This document shows positions 24,047 to 31,054 of a stretch of DNA of 35,994 nt, one piece after another. The first letter of the stretch is position 1. Each line of letters begins with the position of its first letter. The translations under genes were made by a program, and so were the position numbers. The notes beneath the pieces are model-generated. The model had not been told where the DNA came from. It made no database searches and saw only the letters and a list, made by a program, of their open reading frames with translations. Origin of the DNA: a virus; the IMG/VR virus record IMGVR_UViG_3300027849_000027, positions 1 through 35,994 of that record; one strand, given 5' to 3'.

Positions 24047-24399
24047 TGACATACTTAGTTACTGATAATTGTATCAAATGTAAGCACATGGATTGTGTAG
24101 CAGTTTGTCCAGTTGACTGTTTTTACGAAGGTGCAAACATGTTGGTAATTAACCCAGATGAATGTATTGACTGCGGAGTATGTGTACCTGAGTGTCCGGT
24201 AGATGCAATTATACCGGACAGTGCTGTAGCTGATTATCCTAATATTGATCTACTAGCAATAAACACAAAGTATAGTGAACTATGGCCTAATATTACAGAT
24301 GCTAGGCCTGAAGACGTTCCTGCAGATGCAGCAGAATGGGATGGAGTTCCAAACAAATTTGAAGAACACTTTTCAGAGGAGCCAGGGATTGGGGACTAG
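24046..24399 (+). CDS. fdxA: 7Fe ferredoxin (FdxA / Azotobacter FdI type)
   Basis: A 117-residue ferredoxin with one [3Fe-4S] and one [4Fe-4S] cluster predicted. Cys9, Cys17 and Cys50 match the 3Fe ligands; Cys21, Cys40, Cys43 and Cys46 match the 4Fe ligands ([17 protein letters not shown], then [19 protein letters not shown]). The two extra Cys (12 and 25) of FdI-type proteins are present too. The C-terminal part (WPNIT, AAEWDGV) is typical of the family, so the gene looks full-length and functional. It would carry low-potential electrons in the cytoplasm. Its neighbours are the clamp loader and, after a 56-aa protein, ThyX, all with overlapping starts and stops. A link to flavin-dependent thymidylate synthesis or another phage redox enzyme is inferred, not shown. 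Probably acquired from a proteobacterial host. Confidence 0.92.
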   Translation: MTYLVTDNCIKCKHMDCVAVCPVDCFYEGANMLVINPDECIDCGVCVPECPVDAIIPDSAVADYPNIDLLAINTKYSELWPNITDARPEDVPADAAEWDGVPNKFEEHFSEEPGIGD

Positions 24400-24559
24400 C
24401 AATAAAAAACTGATAAATGATATAGTACGCATAGACGTAATAGAAGAAGAAGTAGAGTATTATAAAACCTTGTTACAAGAATCTGACACTGGGCATATAC
24501 ACACTACTATTGGATTCTTAAACAGCCGAATTAAAGAACTTAAAGGAGAAGAAAAATAA
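24389..24559 (+). CDS. Small coiled-coil protein with TTG start between ferredoxin and thyX
   Basis: A 56-residue protein. The start is chosen at TTG 24389 because GAGGAG (24376-24381) lies seven bases upstream; an ATG at 24275 in the same frame would overlap most of the ferredoxin C-terminus without a ribosome binding site. The sequence is charged and helical ([20 protein letters not shown], then [16 protein letters not shown]), likely a coiled coil. It overlaps the ferredoxin end by 11 bases and the thyX ATG by one base (TAATG). No family recognised. Its fixed place between the two redox genes makes a regulatory or adaptor role conceivable. Confidence 0.65.
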   Translation: MGTSNKKLINDIVRIDVIEEEVEYYKTLLQESDTGHIHTTIGFLNSRIKELKGEEK

Positions 24560-25236
24560 TGGCCGCTAGATTAGTATGCTATAGTAAAGCAACAGACGAA
24601 TTTGAAGCAGAAGGGTTAACAGATCTACAGGAACTTATTGCATTTTGTGCAAAAGTATCAAACCCTACAGCACAGATCAATACAGCAACTAGCGAAAAGC
24701 TAATTAAGTATTTGATTAAGCATCAGCATTGGTCACCATTAGAGATGGTTAATGCTACAATTGAAATTAAAACAACACGCGACATTGCACATCAAATTGT
24801 ACGTCATCGTAGTTTTGCCTTCCAAGAGTTTAGTCAGCGTTATGCAGATCCTAAAGAACAAGGTGAAGTATTTGAAACTAGTGAAGCACGTTTACAAGAC
24901 ACTAAGAATAGACAAAACTCGATTGATATTAACTTAGGTGATGAAGGCATGCCTGAGCTTATTAACCGCTGGGAAGAATTGCAGCAGGACGTAATCTTTA
25001 CAGCAGGACGAGCATATGACTGGGCTATTAATGCAGGTATTGCTAAAGAAGTAGCACGTAAAGTATTGCCAGAAGGTCTTACAAAAACAACGCTATATAT
25101 GAATGGCAGTATACGTAGTTGGGTACATTATATTCAGTTGCGTAGTGCTAATGGAACACAAAAAGAGCATATGGATATTGCACTTGCTGTTGCAAAGGTT
25201 ATTACAGAAATCTTTCCAATAACTGAGACTTTGTAA
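24559..25236 (+). CDS. thyX: Flavin-dependent thymidylate synthase ThyX
   Basis: A 225-residue ThyX, the usual length. The signature RHRx7S is present: Arg82, His83, Arg84 and Ser92 (RHRSFAFQEFSQRYADP). Other family features are the HxHxSPLE-type N-terminal element (HQHWSPLEMVNATIEI, 55-70), ARKVLPEGLTKTTLYMNGS and the helix IRSWVHYIQLR. ThyX makes dTMP from dUMP using methylene-tetrahydrofolate and a reduced flavin, supplying thymidine for phage DNA. The position after RHR holds Ser-Phe-Ala rather than the commoner pattern with a second Ser, a small deviation. Its ATG overlaps the previous stop, and its stop overlaps the next ATG, so it belongs to a coupled operon with the 7Fe ferredoxin. 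Confidence 0.92.
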   Translation: MAARLVCYSKATDEFEAEGLTDLQELIAFCAKVSNPTAQINTATSEKLIKYLIKHQHWSPLEMVNATIEIKTTRDIAHQIVRHRSFAFQEFSQRYADPKEQGEVFETSEARLQDTKNRQNSIDINLGDEGMPELINRWEELQQDVIFTAGRAYDWAINAGIAKEVARKVLPEGLTKTTLYMNGSIRSWVHYIQLRSANGTQKEHMDIALAVAKVITEIFPITETL

Positions 25237-25991
25237 TGTTTAACTTTTTTAAGAAAGATTCTCCTGAATTAGTATTTGAATGTGACAATTGGGCTACACG
25301 TAAGTATAGTCCAATTAGACCTGCTTCAGAATTTATTCCGGAAAAGTTTAGCAATTTGCCATCTACTCTTAAAAAAGGTGCTTATCAAAAAGAAAACATT
25401 TATAGTGTTAAAATTTGTCCAGGCCTACAAGACTATATAGGAAGCGGATTTGTTATTACTGCATGGTGCGACATACACTTTAAAATACAAAATGGACATC
25501 CTGAAACTGTATACAGTGATCCAGAGTTACAAGCATCGTATCACCCACCGCAACAAATGGGTAACTTTTTAGATACAAAGTTTCCTATACGAACTCCGGT
25601 TAAGTTAGATAATCCTTGGGTTACTTATAGTAAAGATGATTGGAGTATTATGTACTTGCCAATGCATTTTCATGAAAACCCATACTTTGAAGCAATTCCA
25701 GGTGTAATTGATCATGATAAAGGACCAGGCAGATCGCCTTTAAATATCATGCTTAAAACTCATGAAGACTTTGTAATTAAACAAGGAACTCCGTTAGTAC
25801 AGATGATACCGTTTAAACGACAGATAGTAACTGCACGAACTGGTAATGTTCGGCCAAATACTATTAACAGATTTAATGCACTAGTTAAAACTAGTGGGCT
25901 AACCTTTAAAGGTTGGAGCTTCTTTATGAAGGAAAAGAAATCCTATAAAGTTGATACGCACGATTTAAACATTCCATCTGATATAGAATAG
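25236..25991 (+). CDS. Conserved phage protein of unknown function (DUF6065-like)
   Basis: A 251-residue cytoplasmic-looking protein coupled to thyX by TAATG. It starts MFNFFKKDSPELVFECDNW. Conserved-looking blocks are VKICPGLQDYIGSGFVITAW (~58-77), YLPMHFHENPYFEAIPGVID (~140-159), then LKTHEDFVIKQGTPLVQMIP (~173-192) and a basic C-terminal segment. The layout reminds me of the DUF6065 family found in phages, but this cannot be verified here. Clustered His and Trp residues in the middle could mark a binding pocket. It is the last gene of the operon and is followed by a strong hairpin. Function unknown. Confidence 0.7.
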   Translation: MFNFFKKDSPELVFECDNWATRKYSPIRPASEFIPEKFSNLPSTLKKGAYQKENIYSVKICPGLQDYIGSGFVITAWCDIHFKIQNGHPETVYSDPELQASYHPPQQMGNFLDTKFPIRTPVKLDNPWVTYSKDDWSIMYLPMHFHENPYFEAIPGVIDHDKGPGRSPLNIMLKTHEDFVIKQGTPLVQMIPFKRQIVTARTGNVRPNTINRFNALVKTSGLTFKGWSFFMKEKKSYKVDTHDLNIPSDIE

Positions 25992-25995
25992 ATGA

Positions 25996-26015
25996 TTGGG
26001 GAGCAAGCTCCCCAA
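25996..26015. terminator. Bidirectional hairpin terminator between convergent genes
   Basis: A perfect 9-bp inverted repeat: TTGGGGAGC (25996-26004), two bases AA, then GCTCCCCAA (26007-26015). As RNA it would form an 8-bp G+C-rich stem with a 4-base loop. It lies between the + strand operon end (25991) and the end of the - strand phoH (26020), so it can serve both directions. The tract after the stem is only moderately T-rich on either strand. Confidence 0.8.
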
Positions 26016-26019
26016 TACT

Positions 26020-26745
26020 TTACTCGTCGCCGTAAATCTTAAGGACCTCCTTAACTGCTTCGTGTCGCTCGATGTCGCCTTGAGCGAAGTGGACTATGTC
26101 CAAGTGGGCCGAGTTACTAGCTTTCAACTTCTTAGTGAAGTCTACTAAACCGTTCTGGTCAATACGATCAGCCTGAGCTAAATCACCAGTTACAGCCATC
26201 ATACTGCCTTCGCCGAGTCTTGTTAGTAACATTTTCATTTGATTTGGGGTAGCGTTTTGCATTTCGTCTGCTAATATGAAGCTACTTTTAAAAGTACGAC
26301 CACGCATATATGCAAGTGGTGCAATTTCAATAATACCTTCTTCTATCATACCTTCTATTTCCTTTGCATTAAAGTACTCACGTAACACATCAAATATTGG
26401 TCTCGTCCATGGTGCCATTTTTTGTTCTAATGTACCTGGTAAAAACCCTAAATCCTCATCAGCAGACACAGCTGGCCTAGTGACAATGATTTTATCGACA
26501 GTCCCTGCTTTAAATAGCTTCACAGCTACCTGACATGCTAGTAGTGTTTTACCAGTACCAGCCGGACCAATGCCAAAGACTATGTCTTTAGATTCGTCTA
26601 ACAGTTTTAAAACATATGTTTCTTGATTTTTGTTTCGGGGGATTATCGTAACGCTTTGTTGTTTTTGATATGTGTTGAATTCAACTACGTTGGTGTAGTT
26701 GTTAGTTGAGGTTTGTCTCTTGCGAGAAGCTCGTTTTGCACCCAT
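26020..26745 (-). CDS. phoH: PhoH-like P-loop ATPase
   Basis: A 241-residue PhoH-type protein. Walker A is GPAGTGKT (60-67), followed by the family signature RPAVSADEDLGFLPGTLEQK with MAPW next, and a Walker B-like stretch (SSFILADEMQNATP). A positively charged N-terminus (GAKRASRKRQTS) precedes it. PhoH is common in marine phages; cellular relatives are P-loop ATPases linked to RNA metabolism, and the phage role is not established. This is the only gene on the - strand here. It has a very strong ribosome binding site (AAAGGAGGA on the - strand, about 7 bases from ATG) and shares a terminator with the convergent operon. Its separate orientation suggests independent regulation. Confidence 0.92.
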   Translation of the reverse strand: MGAKRASRKRQTSTNNYTNVVEFNTYQKQQSVTIIPRNKNQETYVLKLLDESKDIVFGIGPAGTGKTLLACQVAVKLFKAGTVDKIIVTRPAVSADEDLGFLPGTLEQKMAPWTRPIFDVLREYFNAKEIEGMIEEGIIEIAPLAYMRGRTFKSSFILADEMQNATPNQMKMLLTRLGEGSMMAVTGDLAQADRIDQNGLVDFTKKLKASNSAHLDIVHFAQGDIERHEAVKEVLKIYGDE

Positions 26746-26792
26746 TAAGTGTCCTCCTTTGGGATATTAAAGAAGTAAGTTCTGTTCAACCG

Positions 26793-26813
26793 GTAGAGGC
26801 CGAAAGTCCCTAC
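26793..26813. other. Weak GAAA-loop hairpin in divergent intergenic region
   Basis: GTAG (26793-26796) pairs with CTAC (26810-26813), GG with CC, and C26801 with G26806 around a GAAA tetraloop, with a bulged A and one mismatch. It lies in the phoH leader, between divergent genes. It could be a short regulatory structure, but stability is modest and chance formation is possible. Confidence 0.25.
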
Positions 26814-26818
26814 ACTAA

Positions 26819-26826
26819 TATTTAGC
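26819..26826 (-). promoter_or_regulatory. Possible late-type promoter for phoH (GCTAAATA)
   Basis: On the - strand the sequence reads GCTAAATA, one base different from the GATAAATA used on the + strand. It lies 73 bp upstream of the phoH ATG. The distance is longer than for the other late promoters, so this is only a candidate. Confidence 0.3.
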
Positions 26827-26870
26827 ATATGAGGACTGGCCAAAAAAAGGTATGTTAACTCGTAAATGTC

Positions 26871-26878
26871 GATAAATA
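26871..26878 (+). promoter_or_regulatory. Putative T4-type late promoter GATAAATA
   Basis: GATAAATA in the divergent intergenic region, 31 bp before the ATG at 26910. The predicted transcription start is near 26884. It would drive the block of late genes that leads into the lysis module. No strong ribosome binding site is seen before 26910. Confidence 0.7.
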
Positions 26879-26909
26879 AGTATAGTAAATAAAAACGGGT
26901 AGATAACAC

Positions 26910-27434
26910 ATGCAAGATGTAATGGATATTATTAAAAACATTGAGTCTATATATGATTCAAATACTTCTTTCCAAGTCCTCAAAGACTTTGAACGAGTGT
27001 TAGATGAATTGGACATTTATGTATACGCTAACTGGAAAGATGGCGAGTTAGCAAGCGGTCCAGACATTGAGCGTCACTGGGTTACATGTAGCTTTATGTG
27101 GGATCGAGAAGAAATGCCTGATCCAATGGGCGGAAAGCGTCTGTTAGATTACGACTGTAAAGTATCATACGAAAAGACACATATGATAGAGCCTAGAAAA
27201 ATTGAAGAGCCTGATGATATCCGTCCAGGAACTAAAAAAGGAAAATTAGACAGACGCCCAATATGGGTTGTTACTATTCAGATGCCTAAAAAATTAATTG
27301 CAGACATATACACAGGGTATATTGAAGATGCATTTATTGATCCAACAGAGGCGCCTGGACCGGCGGCAGAAGCACAGCCTGCAGATGATGTAGCAGCTGC
27401 TGAACCAGACCCAGCTATGGAGCCAGCAGTATGA
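26910..27434 (+). CDS. Conserved late phage protein with acidic Ala/Pro tail
   Basis: A 174-residue protein. The first ~140 residues look globular (start MQDVMDIIKNIESIYDSN; YVYANWKDGELASGPDIERH near 52-71; RPIWVVTIQMPKKLIADIY near 117-135). The last ~30 are a low-complexity Ala/Pro/Asp tail (AEAQPADDVAAAEPDPAMEP). No enzymatic motif or membrane segment is visible. It is read from a late promoter and overlaps the next gene by four bases (ATGA), so the pair probably forms a complex or is co-regulated. I believe similar proteins occur in marine T4-like phages without known function. No recognised gene name. Confidence 0.65.
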   Translation: MQDVMDIIKNIESIYDSNTSFQVLKDFERVLDELDIYVYANWKDGELASGPDIERHWVTCSFMWDREEMPDPMGGKRLLDYDCKVSYEKTHMIEPRKIEEPDDIRPGTKKGKLDRRPIWVVTIQMPKKLIADIYTGYIEDAFIDPTEAPGPAAEAQPADDVAAAEPDPAMEPAV

Positions 27435-28162
27435 CCTTACAAAGACACGACTTAAGAGACCTAGTAGATGACGTTTTAGAAATTGATTCGTTTAAATCTA
27501 AAATGGGCGATGATAAAGATATTATTACTGTATCTGTTAGCACACTTTCTAGGGAGTCAGCACAAGACCTTACAAACTTCTTTGAAAGAGGTTATACATT
27601 TGTACTAGATGCAGATACTACAACTAGCGAACAGGCTGACGGCACATACAAAGTATTTGTAGAGCTTGAAAGAAACAAACATGCCGGTGACAACATAATG
27701 GAACTAGCTGACGGTATGTCAAACTTAACCGGTCTAGATAAATTTAGATTCCGTTACTACAAAGAATTCCGTAGTATGGATTTAACACTCGACTCACTAG
27801 AAGAACATATGCCATCAGATCCGGAAATGTACGGTATCAACCAAAAAGGCATGTTAGACGAATCTACTATTAACAACTATACTAACTTTTTTAATAAGAG
27901 TATGTTAGAGTCAGTTAGTATGAGAAATAACACTATTACATTAAAAAAGAAATGGGCTGATCCTATTCAATTAACATTTGTAGATTTTGGTCCTACGCAA
28001 CAAACTCTTAACAGTATAAAAGAGTCATTTAACGCTAATGATTTCGCTGAGATCATTTACCTAAGTAAATATATTGGTGATTACAATATTACCAAATACG
28101 GTGACAAGCTAACTTTTGATAACGAAGGTCAAACGCTTGTTGTCAAACGAATTAGTCATTAA
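27431..28162 (+). CDS. Conserved late phage protein of unknown function
   Basis: A 243-residue protein coupled by ATGA to the gene before it. It begins with a helical acidic segment (RHDLRDLVDDVLEIDSFKSK), followed by alternating strands and helices (KDIITVSVSTLSRESAQDLT; FRFRYYKEFRSMDLTLDSLE) and a beta-rich C-terminus ending VVKRISH. There is no recognisable catalytic motif, signal peptide or membrane segment. The late promoter upstream and position before the endolysin suggest a virion or assembly protein, by inference only. Confidence 0.65.
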   Translation: MTLQRHDLRDLVDDVLEIDSFKSKMGDDKDIITVSVSTLSRESAQDLTNFFERGYTFVLDADTTTSEQADGTYKVFVELERNKHAGDNIMELADGMSNLTGLDKFRFRYYKEFRSMDLTLDSLEEHMPSDPEMYGINQKGMLDESTINNYTNFFNKSMLESVSMRNNTITLKKKWADPIQLTFVDFGPTQQTLNSIKESFNANDFAEIIYLSKYIGDYNITKYGDKLTFDNEGQTLVVKRISH

Positions 28163-28187
28163 AGATCACTGAAAGGAAATAAGAAAA

Positions 28188-29063
28188 GTGTCGTTTGAAC
28201 TACAAAAAGAACACCTAGCAAAGTTAATTCCAGGCAACAAAGAAGTTGATGCCTGGTATACAGCATTAGTAGATGTATTACCTAAGTACGGTATTACCAC
28301 AGAAAGACGTATGGCTCACTTTATTAGCCAAACATCACATGAATCAAACAACTTCCGCTCACTTACTGAAAACTTAAACTATAGTGAGAAAGCACTTAAC
28401 GCAGTCTTTAGTCGTTACTTTGGTGCAGCGCCTAAGCGTAATGCAGCAGAGTATGCACGTAATCCAGAAAAGATTGCAAACTATGTATACCAAGACGAGT
28501 TCCGCTCTAAGCGTGGACAACTAGGCAACACAGAAGACGGTGATGGCTGGAAGTTTTGTGGACGTGGACTAAAGCAACTTACTGGACGCAACAACTATGC
28601 ACGTTTTGCTAAAACAGTAGGTATGACAGCAGACGAAGCAGCAGTGTATGTTGCAACTGAAAAAGGTGCTGTTGAAAGTGCTTGCTGGTTCTGGAAGGCT
28701 AACGATTTAAATTCAATTGCAGATACAGATGACGTAACAAAGATGACTAAAAAGATTAACGGTGGTAACATTGGTCTTGCTGATCGTCAAAAGCGTTATG
28801 CTAAAGCAATGGAAGTCTTTGGTAATCCAGTATCGCTTGCAGATGATGACGGAGATCATGATTTTGAACTTGACGAAATTGGTGTACTACGCAAAGGTTC
28901 TAAAGGTGAAGGCGTTAAGATGATGCAAGAAGCATTAGGCGTCGGAGCAGACGGAGCATTTGGTCCAGGTACAGAACGTGCTTTAAAAGCATGGCAAACT
29001 GCTAACGGCTTAACTGCTGATGGTATTGCCGGACCAAACACATTAGAAAAACTACTAGGATAA
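28188..29063 (+). CDS. Endolysin: GH19 chitinase-like lysozyme with C-terminal peptidoglycan-binding domain
   Basis: A 291-residue endolysin starting at GTG 28188, nine bases after AAGGAAA. Residues ~10-215 are a GH19-type catalytic domain: ISQTSHESNNFRSLTENLNY holds the probable catalytic pair Glu52 and Glu61, and GWKFCGRGLKQLTGRNNYAR is the conserved core loop. Residues ~232-291 form a PG_binding_1 domain (LRKGSKGEGVKMMQEAL, then GADGAFGPGTERALKAWQ). GH19 phage enzymes cut the peptidoglycan glycan strand. No signal peptide is visible, so release would depend on a holin or other membrane lesion. Immediately downstream are an i-spanin-like protein and a lipoprotein, the expected lysis-module order. 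Confidence 0.92.
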   Translation: MSFELQKEHLAKLIPGNKEVDAWYTALVDVLPKYGITTERRMAHFISQTSHESNNFRSLTENLNYSEKALNAVFSRYFGAAPKRNAAEYARNPEKIANYVYQDEFRSKRGQLGNTEDGDGWKFCGRGLKQLTGRNNYARFAKTVGMTADEAAVYVATEKGAVESACWFWKANDLNSIADTDDVTKMTKKINGGNIGLADRQKRYAKAMEVFGNPVSLADDDGDHDFELDEIGVLRKGSKGEGVKMMQEALGVGADGAFGPGTERALKAWQTANGLTADGIAGPNTLEKLLG

Positions 29064-29066
29064 ACT

Positions 29067-29531
29067 ATGTTTGGATCAATCAAAATTGCCCTTTTATTAA
29101 TGTTGTTAGCTTCGGCTGGTGGAGCGTATGTATACGTAACAGATCTACAAAAGACATCAGAAATACATCGGTTAAATGCTGAGAAATTCGAACAAGCTGC
29201 CAAAACAAACGAAGAAGCATTGCGTGTACAAAAAGAAAACTACTTAGCAATGGCTAAAAACCTAGAAGTTGTAAATAAGGAATTTGCAGCTACTAGAGCA
29301 CAAAATACTGTACTAGCTGATAAGCTAGCAAAACATGATTTAAACTCGCTTGCGGCTAAGAAGCCTAAAAGCATTACAAGATTAATAAACAAAGGTTCTG
29401 CTAATGCAGGAAGATGTTTTGAACTACTTAGTGGTGCAGATTTAAACGATAGAGAAATGGAGGCAAAAAGTGCTAAATCGTTCAACAATGAATGCCCTTG
29501 GTTGTGGCCTGGTATTATCAGTACTCCTTAG
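29067..29531 (+). CDS. i-spanin-like (Rz-type) membrane protein
   Basis: A 154-residue protein with one N-terminal transmembrane helix (SIKIALLLMLLASAGGAYVY, ~4-23), followed by a long periplasmic coiled coil rich in Lys, Glu, Ala and Asn (LQKTSEIHRLNAEKFEQAAK and following to ~residue 95). The C-terminal part contains two Cys (GRCFELL; NECPWLW). This is the inner-membrane spanin layout (type II, N-in). It follows the endolysin by three bases, and its 3' end overlaps the lipoprotein gene by 62 bases in another frame, as in many Rz/Rz1 pairs. Assignment rests on topology and context, not on sequence similarity. Confidence 0.75.
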   Translation: MFGSIKIALLLMLLASAGGAYVYVTDLQKTSEIHRLNAEKFEQAAKTNEEALRVQKENYLAMAKNLEVVNKEFAATRAQNTVLADKLAKHDLNSLAAKKPKSITRLINKGSANAGRCFELLSGADLNDREMEAKSAKSFNNECPWLWPGIISTP

Positions 29532-29949
29532 TGCTTGTTCCAGTTTACCGCCTGTTATAACTGTAAGTACAGTTCCAATTGAGAAACCTCAATTAGTATT
29601 ACCTCTAGTCGACAAAGTTGCTATGAATGAGGTAAAATGGGTTATAGTTACTGAAGATAATATAGAAGAAATATTAGCAGAAATAAAATCAAGCGGACAA
29701 CCCCTTGCTATATTTGGGTTGACTGGCCAGGGATATGAAAATTTAAGTACAAACTTTAGTGCTATAAGAAAACTAGTCCAGCAACAGCAAACTATTATTG
29801 CAGCCTACAAAGACTACTACGAAAAATCTAACGAAGCACTTGATAGTGCTAACGAACAAATTGAGTCTACTCAATCTTCTATTGACGAACAACAGTCTAT
29901 TAATGAAGAAAATAACTCTATATTAGATAAACTAAATCCCTTCAAATAA
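29470..29949 (+). CDS. Outer-membrane lipoprotein, probable o-spanin partner
   Basis: A 159-residue lipoprotein. The start is GTG 29470, chosen because GGAGG at 29459-29463 lies six bases upstream; an ATG at 29488 has no ribosome binding site. The signal peptide ends in a lipobox (VLSVLLSAC), so Cys23 would be lipidated. The mature part begins with a Pro-rich strand (SSLPPVITVSTVPIEKPQL). It then has a globular segment (WVIVTEDNIEEILAEIK; FGLTGQGYENLSTNFSAIRK) known from lysis-region proteins of other phages. A C-terminal coiled coil follows (SNEALDSANEQIESTQSSID). It is longer than a classical Rz1, so it might be an o-spanin variant or another envelope protein. Confidence 0.75.
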   Translation: MLNRSTMNALGCGLVLSVLLSACSSLPPVITVSTVPIEKPQLVLPLVDKVAMNEVKWVIVTEDNIEEILAEIKSSGQPLAIFGLTGQGYENLSTNFSAIRKLVQQQQTIIAAYKDYYEKSNEALDSANEQIESTQSSIDEQQSINEENNSILDKLNPFK

Positions 29950-29963
29950 TCCTCCTAAATAGT

Positions 29964-29971
29964 TATAAATA
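29964..29971 (+). promoter_or_regulatory. Late promoter with perfect T4 consensus TATAAATA
   Basis: TATAAATA is an exact match to the T4 late promoter. It sits in the 45-bp gap after the lipoprotein gene, with GGAG at 29985-29988 and ATG at 29995. Expected start near 29977. It would drive the small membrane proteins, the MscS-like protein and the holin-like protein late in infection. Confidence 0.8.
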
Positions 29972-29994
29972 CAATATAACAATTGGAGACCTAT

Positions 29995-30279
29995 ATGTGG
30001 CTATGGCTAATATCAAGTATTGCAGGCAGTTTGCTTGGCGCAGCATCAACTAGATGGTTTAAAGATACCAGAGCTGGTGTTTGGTGCTACAATAAGTACG
30101 ATGATATAGCTAATTGGGCTGTGGAACGTTATGGTATAGACATTCTTGATAAAGAAGCTATAGCATGGCGTACAAAATACCCCAATGTAGCAAAAAGGAC
30201 TGATGAACTTGAGCATAGAATTAACTTTCTCGAGCTAGAAATCAAAAGGCTCCGCGAAGGGAAGGGCAATGGGAAATGA
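29995..30279 (+). CDS. Small membrane-anchored protein (94 aa)
   Basis: The ATG at 29995 is chosen because GGAG (29985-29988) lies six bases upstream; an upstream TTG at 29983 overlaps that site. The protein has one N-terminal hydrophobic helix with small residues (MWLWLISSIAGSLLGAASTR). A compact middle (WCYNKYDDIANWAVERYGID) and a basic coiled-coil C-terminus (LEHRINFLELEIKRLREGKG) follow. It is probably anchored in the inner membrane with the coiled coil in the cytoplasm. It overlaps the MscS-like gene by 11 bases. Its role is unknown; a lysis or membrane-remodelling function is inferred from its place. Confidence 0.7.
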   Translation: MWLWLISSIAGSLLGAASTRWFKDTRAGVWCYNKYDDIANWAVERYGIDILDKEAIAWRTKYPNVAKRTDELEHRINFLELEIKRLREGKGNGK

Positions 30280-30682
30280 AATAATGGATGTAGCAACACT
30301 AGCAGAAGATATTACCTTACTAATAATGCCATTTTTAGGTGTACTAGTAATGGTAGTAATTACTTTATGGTTTAAAGACTTCGCTATGAAGATTGCTAAG
30401 GGCATGGCGTTCCAAATGAACAAACAATTCCAAGAGGGTGACAAAGTTATCCTTGATGGAGAACGTGCTTTAATTGTAAAAATTGGAATAACAGAAACTG
30501 TGTTTGGTGTTACTAAATCATCAGGCGAGTTTGATGGCGATTATGTTTGGAGATACGTACCTAATGAACGTATTGCGTTTTTAAAATTAGAAAAAGTTAT
30601 ATTCGACAACGTACCAAATAGAAATGGTGAGAGAATCGATGGCAACTCTCAAGAAATTAATCACTTAAAGAAGGGAGGATAA
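30269..30682 (+). CDS. Mini MscS-like protein (one TM segment plus beta domain)
   Basis: A 137-residue protein with a hydrophobic helix (TLLIMPFLGVLVMVVITLWF, ~16-35). It continues into a segment resembling the MscS pore-helix end and beta domain: FKDFAMKIAKGMAFQMNKQF, then EGDKVILDGERALIVKIGI, ITETVFGVTKSSG and WRYVPNERIAF. These correspond to the conserved 'GDxVxxxGxxGxVxxIGxxxT...PN' pattern of mechanosensitive channels. The usual extra N-terminal TM helices and the C-terminal alpha-beta domain are missing, so it is about half the size of E. coli MscS. It might form a minimal channel, poison host MscS or act in lysis. Similarity is moderate, so this is a family-level call. Confidence 0.65.
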   Translation: MGNEIMDVATLAEDITLLIMPFLGVLVMVVITLWFKDFAMKIAKGMAFQMNKQFQEGDKVILDGERALIVKIGITETVFGVTKSSGEFDGDYVWRYVPNERIAFLKLEKVIFDNVPNRNGERIDGNSQEINHLKKGG

Positions 30683-30686
30683 TATT

Positions 30687-31034
30687 ATGGCAGACGATAA
30701 GAACACAGTAAATGTTGACAGGGCAGACTATGATGCTATGCGTGATAAGATTGCAGAATTAGAATCAGCGGAGCCGGCAGCAACTGGAGGATGGCGCGAA
30801 ACATCAGCAAATGCAATGTGGGTTGCACCTGAATACTTTAGTAGATGGAGATTATTTCCACGAGCGTTTATTTCAATGTACATCTACTTACTATATGAAG
30901 TAGTAACATGGTTCATGGCCTTAACTGCTCCTGTAGCAGAGCAGGCAGCACTTGTTAGTGTTGTTGTAGGTGCTGGTGCTGCATGGTTTGGTCTATATGT
31001 AAACTCAACAGCAGGCGGCGGTAAAGACAAGTAG
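30687..31034 (+). CDS. Holin-like membrane protein
   Basis: A 115-residue protein with ribosome binding site GGGAGG eight bases before the ATG. The N-terminal third is polar (DDKNTVNVDRADYDAMRDKI), and an amphipathic Trp-rich stretch follows (WVAPEYFSRWRLFPRAF). Two likely transmembrane helices are present: FISMYIYLLYEVVTWFMALT (~62-81) and EQAALVSVVVGAGAAWFGLY (~86-105). A short basic tail ends GGGKDK. The two-helix layout, size and lysis-module position fit a class II-type holin that would release the endolysin, which lacks a signal peptide. There is no signature motif for holins, so this rests on topology and context. Confidence 0.6.
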   Translation: MADDKNTVNVDRADYDAMRDKIAELESAEPAATGGWRETSANAMWVAPEYFSRWRLFPRAFISMYIYLLYEVVTWFMALTAPVAEQAALVSVVVGAGAAWFGLYVNSTAGGGKDK

Positions 31035-31054
31035 CCGCAACTTGTAAGTTCAAT

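Noticed and set aside
24275-24388. ATG at 24275 as start of the coiled-coil gene
   Set aside because: It would overlap the conserved ferredoxin C-terminus by 125 bases without a ribosome binding site; GAGGAG supports TTG 24389.
24412-24419. GATAAATG at 24412 as a late promoter
   Set aside because: Last base differs from the consensus, it lies inside a coupled early operon and no gene start with suitable spacing follows.
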